NCBI GenBank assembly: GCA_036172665.1
Contig: CM069872.1
Span: forward strand, 40,348,101-40,412,100
Reading direction: 5' to 3'
Source of the DNA: Prosopocoilus inquinatus
Taxonomy: Eukaryota; Arthropoda; Insecta; Coleoptera; Lucanidae
Length of the DNA stretch: 64,000 nt
This document shows, in pieces, positions 11,257 through 24,100 of the stretch (its first letter is position 1; every line of letters begins with the position of its first letter). The notes under the pieces were generated by a model. The model did no database searches. It was not told where the DNA came from and saw only the letters and a list, made by a program, of their open reading frames with translations. The translations under genes were made by a program, and so were the position numbers.

Positions 11257-12863
11257 TAGACTGCGGAAGTTTAGGCACTAAAAAATTCAATTTTAGGCGC
11301 CTAAAAAAGGCTCATATATGTGCAGAATAGGCACAAATAAAGTATAAATAGTCTCCAAAATATTTATACATCAGAATTCATCACAATGAAAAAAAATCAA
11401 GTTAATTAGAAAGATATTTTTATTATTTATCTTAAATAGCCTTTTCGATTATTTGACTCTGAAAGAACTGATCTTCTGGATTCTTTTCTAAAAACTGTTC
11501 AAAAATTGTATTTGTCAGTTTTCTCCTAGGTATATTTTTCATTATTGCTTATTTATTGCTCTACTGGTGTAGACCAGGGGTTCCCAACGGGGTCGAATCG
11601 ACCCCTTGGGGTTAATAAAGACTAGAAATAGGTCGATGAATCCAGAGGGCTGGGCTAGGGGCCGATGCACTTCTAAGGGTCTCTTACGAGGTCGGATTTA
11701 GTTATGAATTCTTGTCTAGTACAAGCCTTTCTGAATAGCTCATTAAAAGAAAAGTAGAAAATTTACAAATAATTGTACGTGAATTAAACACTTTACAGAG
11801 TGTTAACTCAACTAAAAGAAGAACAAGAAGAAGAATAAATAGAAGATCTATTAATTATTAAAACAAAAATGAAATACAGTCAAAACGAACAAAAAGAAAA
11901 ACAAAAGTCGATCGTCGATGTGGCGAAGAAGAAAATAAAATATTGGGCTGAAACCAACGATAGTCAAGTCGATGTTAAAAAAATGACGAACGTAACCAAA
12001 AATTTAGTCTGCGAAATATTAGGTAAAGAAAAAAGACCAACAGTTAAAATAATAAAAAATAAATAAATAAAATAAAGTTAAATCGTATAACGTAGAAAGA
12101 GAAGGAAGGAAGGAATTAAAATGTAAAATAAAATGAATTCCCATCTAATTAAAAGTAAAATAAAATGAACTCCAATCTAGCAAAAGAAAATACAATAAAA
12201 CAAGAGACGATCGGCTGAAAAAATAAAATAAAATCGCGTCAGGTAAAATTTAAACATAAGAGAAAACGAGAACAAGATGATAAATCAACGAATCAAATGA
12301 AAACGAATCAAAGAGAGAAAAGAAAACATCAATATCAATTGATATAATTAAACATTGTATTAAATCAAATGGAATCATCAATTGCAAATTAACAATTAAT
12401 TTAATGAGTTAATAATAAAAAAAATAAAGTCAAATCGAATAACAGAGAAAGAAAACAAAATCGGCGATCAATCGACGGAATTAAAGTGTCAAATAAAATG
12501 AACTTAACTTAAAGTTAAAGAAAATTTAAACAAAACAAAAGGCGAGCGACTGCTGGTTAAAAAAAAAACAAAAGTCGGGAATGACAGAAGAGATACTTGC
12601 TTTTACTTTTTTTTTGTTAAAAGCGACTGGATTCAACCTTTAATCTTTTTTATACCAATTTTATGCAAATTTAAACTATATACTGAGAATTTTTTTAGAA
12701 AAAAGGCACTGTATAGGCATTTTATCGGAAATAATAGGGAAAAATAGGCATTATTAAACTTTACTATTTGAATAGTAACTACGTCAAACATATTTTTAAC
12801 AAGGTCCTATCAAAGTAGTGTTTAACAAATAGAAAAGGCGAAAGCCTGAACTTCCGCAGTCTG
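11257..12863. mobile_element. hAT-like non-autonomous transposon
   Basis: The ends are inverted repeats, TAGACTGCGGAAGTTTAGGC on the left and CAGACTGCGGAAGTTCAGGC from the right. They are flanked by a perfect 8-bp direct repeat GTTATTAG (11249-11256 and 12864-12871). An 8-bp target duplication is the hAT signature. The 1.6 kb interior has no transposase, only an A-rich tract with a 65-codon lysine-rich frame (11869-12066). Near 11576 it contains a second hAT-like end, CAGGGGTTCCCAAC, suggesting a nested fragment. Confidence 0.85.
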
Positions 12864-12871
12864 GTTATTAG

Positions 12872-13489
12872 AAATGGTATAGTACGCATAATTCATTTTC
12901 TGAAGAAAAAACAATGTCTGGGTACAGTTTACCTCTGGGGTACAGAATTATTCCTCTGAGAATGAACCGGAAATTAAAATTGACTATAATTGAGAAAACG
13001 CCGCTAAAACTATAAAAAAAACGGCATGATTACTACAGCGAGGAACTGCATTTTCTATACCCTACGTAGAAGTGGAGTATAAAAGATACGTTCTTTGCTA
13101 TAGGTAATTAGTAGGTAAACATGGTTTATGAACGTAACCCAGCACAAAGAAGGAGAAGAGCTTGAGAATTGACTCGGGATATAAGAAAATGGAGATTTTC
13201 GCAAAAAAAAATTCAAAAAACAGCTCAACTCCACCCCAGGCTTTACACCCATGTAGAACAGGCATTGAAAATAGACAGGCCGATTATCAATTGCTGTAAT
13301 CACTACAGCAATTGATAATTACAGTTACTGTCTAAACTTGGTATACAAACATATACCGGGTCTTCATTTAATCCTGTATCCCTCGTGACCTATGACGTAC
13401 CAAACAAATTACGAGTAGTTGATTAAAATTTATGAATCCATTGATCGATGCTAGCTTGGAAAATTAATAACTACACGTCAATTGATCGA
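12872..13489. other. Intronic; one short hairpin
   Basis: No gene. A perfect hairpin with 16-bp arms, ATTATCAATTGCTGTA, occupies 13283-13319 with a 5-nt centre. Confidence 0.55.
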
Positions 13490-13671
13490 TTGGTAAACGA
13501 CGCCGAGACATAGTTGGGTAAATGTGCCCTCCATTCTGTAAAGCGGACGATGCTGATGGTTGGGTGGAGTACGCAGTGGCATACGCTCCTGCTAATATAC
13601 GGCAGGGTCCACTCTACATATACTTATATTGCAGGGCATTTGCCCAACTATGTCTCGGCTATGTTTACCAA
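13490..13671. mobile_element. MITE, about 180 bp, 34-bp inverted repeats
   Basis: The left end TTGGTAAACGACGCCGAGAC and the right end read inversely (TTGGTAAACATAGCCGAGAC) match for about 34 bp, through ATAGTTGGGTAAATG or its counterpart. There is no open frame of interest. Confidence 0.75.
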
Positions 13672-14188
13672 ATTAACAACTTTTATAAAACGATCAATTT
13701 TGAAAGCGCTGTCGCTTGCCGTCGGAAGTCATGTTCCAGTTTTAATTCAGTTTGATCTGTTTGTATATTGTTAGCTGCCCGTATAATTATCAGACAGAAC
13801 TTCACGTCACGTGGGATACAATCAATTAAGAAAACCCTGTAGAGAATATAGACAAAATTTATGAGGTAATAATAGGACTTCCCCACAAGTAATTCCTTTC
13901 ATACAGGATTTTTTAACCACTATGAAGCAACCAATAAGAAAAAGTACGTATAATACTTACTAAGTTGTACACTTCTTTATTTAGATTATGTCAACTACAA
14001 GATGATTTAAAAGAAGTGTTCAATTTAGAACTTATCTTGTTTTTGTTTTTTATGGTGGTTAAAAAAACTGTATAAATGAGACATTAAGTAGATTGGTAGA
14101 AATGATACCTCAAAAACCAATAATGTAGAATTAGCAAGTAGACTTTCAAGGAGCTTCTTAAAGAAAAAGATTTGAGTCAAAGCCACCC

Positions 14189-14552
14189 CTGCCCTGTTAA
14201 GCATGGAAGTCGTATATACATTTCGCACATTGGCGGCGTCATAATGTCTACATGCTTGGCTTATGACGTCTACATGACCTACATGTTCTGAGTTACTACA
14301 TTGTGTTCAGTAACCTTTTAGCTAATGTTTTATTCAAGTTTTAATAAAATATTCAAATTCAGTGGCATAATAAATTTCACTGAGGGTCGTTTTCGTAATC
14401 ACTTTAACCTAAAAAAATACATTTGTATCCCTATACCTAAAGTGATTTTAAATTAAAGCTTCTTTAAAGTCTGATTATGAAAATGGCCATAAATGAGGAA
14501 CAACTCGAAGCAATGATTTTGTCAGTTATGACTTCTATGCTTAACAGGGCAG
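14189..14552. repeat. Inverted repeat pair, 26-bp arms
   Basis: CTGCCCTGTTAAGCAT plus GAAGTC at 14189-14215 is mirrored at 14526-14552. The 310-bp interior is AT-rich and non-coding. Probably a small DNA element whose outer ends are not resolved. Confidence 0.55.
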
Positions 14553-14559
14553 TACAACC

Positions 14560-17120
14560 TTCTTTAATCTCGTAGCGAAAGTTGTCGTAAGAGATAGCAT
14601 AATACACATAAAAGGAGTGTATAAATCAGAACGAGTTTCATGTGCCTGTCGTCTACGTAACTGGTAATAAGATAGAAATAAGGAATGGGGATATGGAGAC
14701 AGTCAGAACAAAAAAAATTACAAATTATGGTATACATCACAGATCCCCTCAGAAAAGTCCAAGAAACGACTATGAAAGGACAAAGCGAAAAAAAAATAAG
14801 AAAACATGCCGTTGTGAAATCTAGAACGACGACAATGTTTCTTGAATGCCTAGTTGTCACCTTCATGACAAAAATAAAAGGGAATGGAGGTTGATAAGGG
14901 TGGGGGCGGGGGGTGACCAGGTTCTCTAGAGCAGCAGCTAGTCTAGTGAAAATATAGAAAGAGTAACATCAGAACAGTAGGTATTTGTGTAAGAAACAAT
15001 AATCGGGCCGCAGTTCTGTACGGAGGATAATGAAGAAGCAAACTTGGATCATTCGAAAGAAAAGCATTCAAAAGAAATTTTGGGGATAAAAAAAGATGAA
15101 TGTAGGTGGAGAGACAGAAAGAATAAAGAGAATGAACAAATAAATGAAAAAGCCCAACTGAGGATGTATTATGGGGATGATTTGTTGCCCAAAAAAAAGT
15201 GGATAGGAGTGTAATAGTTAAGAGCGGCTTGAATAGAATACAGCTGTGAATAGTCCAAAATGGAAAAAGAAAGTTGTTAGAAAAATAGAAGGAGCAAAAA
15301 GTCATGGGTCCTCTAGGACCCAAAACGCTGCTTTACATATTATAAGACACGTTTTGTAAGACGCGCTCTGATTAATCAGTTAATTACTAATTAATCCATC
15401 CGCAATTAAATGCGCCTCGAGAAAATTACATTGCATATTTGCATTTAAATCAAACATACAAATAGTGTTTTGTTAAAACAAGCAAATTTAGGCCAGATCT
15501 TTTGATTTGCCTAAAACGAACATTAAATTATGTATTAGCAACATTTTATTCCTATAGCAATTGGTACCAGTTCAGTTTGGTGTGGATTTAATATTCTGTT
15601 GAAGAGCCTCTCTGATATTTCAGGAGATGTGAAATTAATTAATTCAATTTCGCACGTAAGTTTACTTAGTAAATGAGATTCTTTCGATTATTAATCGAAT
15701 TGGTGTTAGTTTAAATGCAAACATTGAATGAGTTTTTGTGTCAACTGTCGGCATTCGATACGTATCGATTCAAGCATTGAATGCAGCTGCTATAGTACTT
15801 AATAGAAAGATTTTCAATTACAAGACACACATAAATTTACAAATGATTTCAAAGAAAGTTAAAAGACCAGTCCTAAAAACTAAACGGAGGTTTTACTAGC
15901 GATTAATAATATATGATAGCTTCATCCTACGGTAAATTAAATTGCAGGTCTAGATATTTGGATCAATATACGAGGGTCGGTCAGAGGATGCTCATCACTA
16001 AATGTTTTGTATTCAATGAAAAAGGGCATTTAACGGAAACTTTTTTATTGTGACAACTGTGACAAACATCTCGATCGCCCAGATAAGTTTTCCAAAAAAG
16101 AATTAGCGTCATTTAAAAAACAAAACGTAAACACAAGTTCACTTTCACGAGATGCAAGAAATAGGCCGCATTTGCTTAAAAAGTTACGTTGGCATGTGAG
16201 CTAACTAGTCAAAAACTGAAGACATTTTAGTGCACAAACGTTACTTCAAATTCAATTCAGGTGAGAACTTCAAAATCCTGTGCACAACTTAAGTTTCTGT
16301 TCTACTTCTACATTAAATTTTCAGAACCGTCAGGATCATGCGCACTATACAACAGAATCTTGTTTTTACAATGTGCATGATCCTGACGATTCTAGCACTG
16401 TCATTGGAAGAACTCGAATATACCTTCTATTTGTTTAACGACTCCGGCTTATTTTGTTACTGTTTATACAATTCAGGAGGAATTGAAGAAGTAATTTTCA
16501 AAAACCGACACGTCCAGAAAGCCAATTACAAGATAAGTCAAGAAATTATTACTTCTGTATGTCGGTAACTAACGTATTTATTCACAAACAGCAAAATCCA
16601 CATTGAAATCGATGGTAAAATTAAGTAAAAATACTTTACATTTTTAAAGTAGTTTGACTTTCGATACACACCATGGTTTCTAGTTTTATTATAACATCAT
16701 TTTTGACTTGAGGAAGACACGTCGGTTTTCGACAGTCGCCCCCTCAATTGTACCCCTTTTTTTCTGATCGACTCTCGTATCTACTTTTTAATAGTTCGCA
16801 CCTAAAACTCAATTATAAATTGTTAATTAAAACTTGTAAAATAGGTGCAAAGTGAATATCAGACTACATAAACAAGAAGCGTCTAGGCTATAGCTGAACA
16901 TACCAATTTAATTAATAATAACAACAACAAGCAACAAAATCGAAACACAAAGTTAAATTATTCATAATCATCAGCGAAGTTTAGTTGCACGACCAAGCTA
17001 TGGGTATCACAAATTAATTTGTCAAAAAATCGTACTCACATCTACTTCTTACGAGTATTAAACAGAACCTAAACCTAAAAACACATTAAAACAAAATAGT
17101 CATTTTCGTCGAATTGTTTC
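14560..17120. other. Intronic, no gene recognised
   Basis: 2.5 kb between optional exons. 14930-15330 is purine-rich. 15360-15760 carries several homeodomain-type TAATTA words and an octamer-like ATTTGCAT, so it could be regulatory; this is speculation. An inverted pair GTCAGGATCATG at 16328 and 16377 forms a small hairpin. Confidence 0.45.
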
Positions 17121-17124
17121 GAAA

Positions 17125-17279
17125 CTAATCACTGGGTAGCGCAACGTCGTAAGAAAGATTATCGAAGAACCCGCTGAACACGATAGTGGCTATCGTTTCG
17201 ACTATCTTCAGGACTGGGCTGTTGAAGTCTTTGGACACTTGCTGCCAGTTATCGTCGAGGATCTTGTTCATTTCTTCAC
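17125..17279 (-). CDS. Takeout-like gene, alternative terminal exon B
   Basis: A TTCTTTTTAG acceptor is followed by 155 nt ending in TAG, encoding 51 residues. It opens in the same phase as exons A and C. It encodes EEMNKILDDNWQQVSKDF, with the conserved N.NW of the family, then a hydrophobic helix and SYDVALPSD. It matches exon A at about 20 of 51 positions by eye. The frame is clean. Only about 740 bp separate it from exon A, and no upstream Takeout exons lie in that gap. No canonical AATAAA lies close downstream; the nearest candidates are variants such as AATAAT. Confidence 0.8.
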
Positions 17280-17546
17280 CTAAAAAGAACAAGCTACAGC
17301 AACGCGTTTTCAAACAGTATCAGTTTTACAGTGAGCAAAAAGAAGCAAGTTCTAAGAAGGGTTCTAACAACAGCAATAACGGAAACATTAGGTAATCAGC
17401 TACGAGGTTAAACTGTTTGGAAGTCAGTCAGAGTTAGTTAAGTCATTTGATTACTTTGGTTAAGGTTTACGCACATACAGCGGGTCTTACCAGAGTCATC
17501 AGTATGTTTAAACCAAGCTTGTGTTTTTTTTACTGGTTTTTAGATT

Positions 17547-17800
17547 ACCGTTGTGGTGGTTCCGTCTTCTTTTTTGCTTTTTTTTTGGCATTAATAAGAT
17601 TGATACTGTGTGGTATTGATCCATTTTCCATACTGGAATTAGGTGACTGAGGCCCAATTGTTTCACCTCCGGATAAATTCATCTGGCCGGTAACACCCTC
17701 GGAAACTATTATGGGTATAATGGTTTCCAAGGATAATACCTTGCAGATACATTTATCCGGAAACGAAAAAATCGGGCCTGTATCATCTACAAATGATACA
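17547..17800 (-). other. Coding-like segment, unidentified protein
   Basis: An open minus-strand frame runs through this stretch. Its composition differs from the flanking UTR-like sequence: a Ser/Asn/Gly-rich part (GPQSPNSSMENGS) then a lysine-rich basic run (AKKKAKKKTEPPQ). An acceptor-like TCATTTGTAG precedes it near 17791, and a donor-like ACG|GTAATC follows at about 17548. It could be an exon of another gene, a retrocopy fragment or an extra cassette. I do not recognise the protein. It sits between terminal exons A and B. Confidence 0.35.
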
Positions 17801-17920
17801 ACCTCAGTGATAAATATTTTTGTACTTTTTAAATTACTTATTGGATGTAATAAATAATTTTTAAATAAATACAAAGTGGGAAAGTGAAGAAGACAAAAAA
17901 GAAAATCGTTAATAAAATAA

Positions 17921-17926
17921 TTTATT
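17921..17926 (-). promoter_or_regulatory. Poly(A) signal for proximal terminal exon
   Basis: AATAAA on the minus strand, about 92 nt after the stop codon of terminal exon A. This is a normal distance for an insect 3' UTR. Confidence 0.6.
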
Positions 17927-18017
17927 TCTGAATCTAGGGAATTTGTACTAATTTCTATTGATATTTTCGTGAGAGGCAAGCAAATTGGGTTCCTAAAGGC
18001 ACTCCAATTGTACGGCC

Positions 18018-18172
18018 CTAATTTACAGGTAGTACGACATCGTACGATAAATGATTAAAGACGGAAGTTGCGATCGACAGAACGATGGAATTGACGATTT
18101 CGACAATGGCCGGGTTCATCTCGTGCAGCAACTCTTTCGGGTTGTCGTTTAAGAGCTTGTTCATTTCATCAC
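18018..18172 (-). CDS. Takeout-like gene, terminal exon A
   Basis: A TTTTCTTGTAG acceptor is followed by 155 nt and TAG. It is the first terminal exon reached by transcription, 428 bp after exon 5. It encodes DEMNKLLNDNPKELLHEMNP and ends SYDVVLPVN. The otherwise conserved Trp of the N.NW motif is Pro here, unlike exons B and C. An AATAAA follows at about 92 nt. Confidence 0.85.
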
Positions 18173-21100
18173 CTACAAGAAAACTGGACCGTTAAGGAGG
18201 TTGGTGAAGCGCCATCTTAATAATGAAACAGGCGAACACTAGATTCTACCTACCGCACTGCGTCCTGATGCAGTGATTAGGTTTGTTTTTAATAAGCCAT
18301 GAACTTGTGTTTTACTATCAACAACAGACACTTGCTCTTCTTGTTATTAATCATCATCATTAACTGATGAAAACAGAAGGAAATAGGTAAATCGAAATTT
18401 AAGAGAGTAGAAGCAGGAAACAAAAAGTAGAGGAAAGTATAAGTACATGAAAATAAGGCTGAAAATTAAAAAATCGGAATAAACTACGTTTCTACCCTTT
18501 CTTTTCTTAATCATTCGTACATAATTGATTGGCTGCAACTACTTACTACTTAAAAGCGGTGCAAAAATTCGAATGAACGGGTTTAATAAAGAATACGTAC
18601 CCAATCTTTGATCCCCGTTGAATAAGTTGTCGAAATGATAGTATTCCCTATTTGTAGTGTATTGGAGTTGGGGGTTCTGAAGCTTCAAATAATCTTTCCC
18701 ATTCTTGGGTTCCAAAACATAGTCGACGTCGAAAGTGAAATCAGCTTCAGCTAAAAACAGATTTTTTTTATCTGTGATGTTTGCCCAACTGGGTCCTAAG
18801 TCAAAGACTTGTCAGGACCTCAGGGGTGAGAGTGTACTTTGTGTGTGCAAAGTATTCCATGGCTTTGTTACTTCCAAACCTCCTCGCCGTTGAAGGGGAA
18901 GCAGTGTCGAATTTTCTCCCCAACACTGAAGGGAACCTGAAGTGAGTACCGACCACCTCCGAGAAATATCTCGAGCGTGGTGTAAACCCACGACCTTACG
19001 GTTTCAGGGCCGGTTCCTTACCATCTGGACCGTTCAGGCGTTTACGATACCTATGATGCTAAATGCATTCTTAACGATGACTTACTGAAAGTGATGTTGC
19101 AAGGTCCATTTCCGCTAATAGGCAAGACCAAGATGCGACCTTCAATTTCATACTGCGACTGAAGGTTCAAGCGATGCATTAGAATCTGCAGCTGGAAATG
19201 CTGTTGCTTCACGTCGAGGCTAAAAGAAATCGATTCAAACCTGCGACCTTCACCTTCCCTGTGTGTAATTCCTACCTAGCATCCTTGACCTCGTTATTGT
19301 CCAACCCAAATATGTTCAAGTCAGTTAACTTGATCTTCAAGTTTGACCCCGACTTCAAATTGACTTCTGGAAGCTTGAACGGCTTCATGTTGGGGAGTTT
19401 TAGAGATCTATCGCCTGTAGAAGTAAATTATGCATGATATTAGTGTCTATTTGAATTAGGAGATGTGTCTCGTCCTAATCCAAATAACAAAAACGGTTTA
19501 TCCCAAGGATAAGCGAAAGAGAAGAGAAACAAAAAATTCCATTCTCGTAATTCTTTGGGAAACTTCCATCTAATTATTAAACGAGGGCCGAAACCGAGTT
19601 TGGTGCTAATCGATTGTTAATAGCAATGTCTTGGAGAACCAGTTCTGCGTAAGCAGAGAACAAATAACTTCCGTATACCTACATATTAGGCACATTCACT
19701 TTGACTCTAATTTTCTAATCGCGCGCAACTCATTTAAAAATCGAAAAAAGAAAAATTAAAATGGAATACTCACCTTCTAAAATGTGAGGTAAGGCATTGA
19801 TGATTTCCTTCTTAACACAGGCGTTCAGATCTGCGGAGTACCTCTTGCAAGGTGTTATGTACTTAGCTGAAAATAAATCGCCTTATAATCCAGCTGCAAT
19901 CGGAGGCGGCTGTGGGAATAAGTTCGAAGTGGAAGCGCAAATAAATTTTGTTTGCACAGCGAAGGCAAATTTTCGGAATTTGTTTAAACCGCATGCGAAT
20001 TACGAGAGCTCAAATAAACAAGGATGAGCGTGCGTAATCGTCGTCCAAACATGCTCGTTTTATTTGAAATTAATTTCCGGCATCACACATCATTATTAAA
20101 AACTTTACCAAAAGTCACTGCATGCCCGTTTCAATTAATTATTTAGGAGTGCCATATAAATGCATTTTAATATAATAATAATAATAATAATATAATAATA
20201 CCTATCTGATTTCATCTTTATGAAGGTTTTAAAACAAAATAATTGGTAATGAGAAAATAAAGAAAAAGGGAATATGAAGACTAGAGAAAAGAAATTTAGA
20301 ACGCATAAAAAATATAAAAAGGAAGATTGAAAACAGAGAAAATTGGAAGGAACTCCAAATTCCTCCAAACTGGAAGGTGAATGAACTGAGCTAGAAAACT
20401 GCTTACAGCTTTGTCCTATTTTGCCTTTTGCGTTTTAATTAAATAAATTCTTTTCAAAGTATACGAAGAGTTCACTCAATTCTTAGAGATGTTTAATAAA
20501 ATTAAAATTTCATTCATTTTTCGCGGTCCAGAAATTGAAATGCAGTTAAAAGCAAAGAGAGCATTTTTTTATCATAAAAAAATAATGCTAATAATTTTGC
20601 CTTGGAGGTTCGTGCTTTTGCTCCTCTATCAAAAAAATTATACGAGCTCCAATAATCGAAATCAAAAGTCCTTCTTTTCAACAGCACTTTAATAACGTAA
20701 TTGAATTCCTGTTTCGTTTACGACAACGGAAAAGTAAAGCAATTGAAATAAGTAACTATGAATGAATTGCTTGCATTGTTGTAAATATTCAAAGATGTTT
20801 ACAAAATAATTTTGTTGTTCCAAATGCAATACACTTAAAATTAATTTAAAAAATAATAAAGTCTACTCTTATCCGATGATTCTAATATCATAATTACAAC
20901 TTTGTATTAGAAATTAAGCTGCAGGAGTTTGTGATCCTGTGTTCACCAGTTTCGTGCGCTTTTACGTATACAGAGTGATTCGTAAACCTCTTCACAATTT
21001 TGTCAAACGAAAATAGATTTGCTTTATAATTATTTGATTCATCTCAGATACGCAAACACTCATAAATAATTGTTGCAAACATGATTTTGATTTTTCCTTC

Positions 21101-24100
21101 TTGAAAATTTACAAGTTACTGAACTTTGAAAATTTAACCCTTGAGGTGTTATGTCCGTCATATTTTTGACATTTTCTCCAGAAATTAAAAAAAAATATCG
21201 AGCATCGGGTTCTGAGGAAAAATCGACAATAAAATTGTGTTATAAGATAGTTAGCAACGTGATTTCGAGAAATAAAAGAAAAGGGCTTTTTTTATTGCAT
21301 TTTTGAATTTTGTAGTAAATTCTAGCGAGAAGTGATGGGTCGCACCACGGGTCTACCTTGATTGGTTTACGAGCTGTTTTATTAAAAAGTTGGGAATTCA
21401 AGAATGCCATTTTACACGAAAAGATATTAAACAATATATCTGTGAAATATTTCTTGGCAACTCGTTGATCAAATGTACGTTTTTTTTCTTTGTAAAGGTC
21501 GCCTGACGTTTTCATTGTTGGTTAAACTGATATTTTCATTATTTATTATACTATTGTTTTTTGGTTAAACCAGGTTACCAGGGAAAAGAAATCGGCCCAT
21601 TCATTCCGCGAATAGTAAGAAAATTTAGTATTCGGTCTGTATTAGTCTCCCCTACAATAACTTCTGCGACATGTGCACTGGCACTGCATCCCTACTCCTC
21701 CTACTCGATAAAAATTAGATGCATCAGAGCTACGGAAGGTGTGAATAGTACATTCAACGTAAAAAGCGTCCAACACTAAGTGGGCCGAATTCTGTTCCCT
21801 GGTGATTACTGTTTTCTTATGAGATTTTCAACTCATTGGCTCCAGAGCACTCTGAGAGTATCTCCATCCCTTGTTAAGGGTTAAATGAGGTTAAAATAAG
21901 ATGGGAATATTCCGAGCAGTCAACTGAAAACGCTATTATCTTAAGTAAAATACCTTTAGATTATCGTAAACCAAAAACGAACACGATTTGAGAAAATCCA
22001 CGAAAAATGCATTTTTGAGTTCCTTAGTAAATTCTAGCCTGAAACGATGGGTCGTATTATGGGCCTGTCTTGACTGGTTTCCGAGCTGTACTATTGAAAA
22101 CAAATGAAGAAAGTATAAAACCGCTTGCGCTAGACCCATGATGCGACCCATCGGCTCAGGCTAGAATTTACTCGGGAAACCAAAAATGTTTTCAGATCTA
22201 AAAAACTCGAAAAAATAAATTTTATACTAAATTAGAGCTAAATTTGCCCTCTTCACGATTTGGTTGCCTGCGCAAAAGCTGCCACAACTGAAGGTGGCCA
22301 GCATTTATGACTTCGCTGCAACTTGACATTTCTCGGAGTCTTGTAACAAAAGTGCGAGATTTGCGCGCAAGAAGTGCATTTTAAGCGTGGAAGACTTTAA
22401 GTACATTCAGGCTAGAATTTACTCAGGAAGCCAAAAATGTTTTCAGTTTTCCAACTTTCAAAAATATTTTACTACAACACGATGTTCAGTTCTTTTTTTT
22501 TCGTTAAGCGTTATCTGACATTTACCATGGCTACTATATTTTTTTTTAATATTTTTAAATCACTGTAAATCAAAAACAAGCAAAGTAAGTTTTTATTGCG
22601 TTTTTGAATTCCTAAGTAAATTCTAGCCTGAAACGATAGGTCGCGTCATGGATCTACATATCTCGTTAGGTTTTCGAACTGTAAACATTAAGCTGTAAGC
22701 AAATGAAAAAACTCGAAAACCGCTCACGTTAGACCCATCAGTTCAGGCTAGGATTTACTCGGGAATTCAAAAATGCCATAATACAGGGTGTTTACTGAAC
22801 AAGCGGCAAAATTTGAACTGAGTGTTATTGAGGTCCAGTACATCAAAAAAGTTCAAGTAAACATACACTGCGTTGAATCGTTTTTCAGACATAGCAAGAT
22901 AGCATGTAAAACTAAATATCTGCAATTATTGGCTCTCTTGTTATTTATACAGCAAAACGGCAAAGGAAAATGTTGTTCAGAATATTAAAATGCACTTTAG
23001 AACTTTAAATTTCGCAACTATTTTTCTTTAAAGTGGCAAAAAATGTCTGAAAAATGCACTTGGTTTACTAACAAGTTAGCTATGATCGATAAATATTTAC
23101 TAATTGTATACTTCAAAATTTGCAATTTTTGTACTTAGAAAAGTTTGATATCTCTTGCCCTTTCGTAATCATTGTAACGGAGTATTATGGTACCCCTTTG
23201 CGGAGTACAATAACACTCGGTTACTCTCCGAAGAAGTGCAAAAATTGCAAATTTTGAAGTTGTCACTTACTATAAATATTTAAACTTAAATATTTTTCGG
23301 TCATAGCTACCTTGTTGGTAAACTGACTAAACTTTTTAGAAGAGTTTTGCCATTTCAAAAGAAACTGGCTGCGAAATTTAAAGTTCGAAATATGATATTA
23401 AGTGCGTTTTCATATTCCGAACAATATTTTCCTTTACTGTTTTGCTCTAAAATTCACAAGAAAGCCAATAATTGCAATGTTTACTATTACATGCTTTTTG
23501 CTATGTCTGAAAAGCGATTCAACACAGTGTATACAGAGTAAGAAAAAGAATTAAAGTTAAATTAATATGCTTCTCCAATAAAATGCGAAATAATTCTAAA
23601 AAACCAAAAAATAAGTTAACATGTTGCATCATTTTCATCAGCTCTTCAAGAACTATTCAAATATGTGATACTTTCCGCTGAAATTTTGAAATTTTTTAGA
23701 TTTAGCTTGCAACTTAATAAAGAAGCACCCTGTATAGTTAAAAATACTTTTGAATTGTGCATAATAGGAATATTCACAACTTTTGTTATTAAAGAACTTT
23801 GGCACTTTGGTATTTTGGTAAGGTGATTTAAAACGATAGTTTCGGCTTATCTAGGAATTCTGTGGACATCCTGTACATGTCACTTGAACTTTTTTGACGT
23901 ACTGCTCTGTTTTTATCGCATGTTTAGTGAAACCCTGTGTACAGTTCCATTAAAAAATATAACTTCGATATATTCTTTGGTAACTGTTTTTTTCGTAAAA
24001 GGCAAATTACGTTTATATTTTTTGTTTTTAGAAAATAATTCCAAATTAGTGTAATATATAAACTAAAGCAAATCGCAAGTATATTGACAGAATAATTTTT

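Noticed and set aside
14943..15323. 126-codon minus-strand frame
   Set aside because: Complement of a purine-rich tract, Leu/Phe/Ser-rich with no motif or splice sites.
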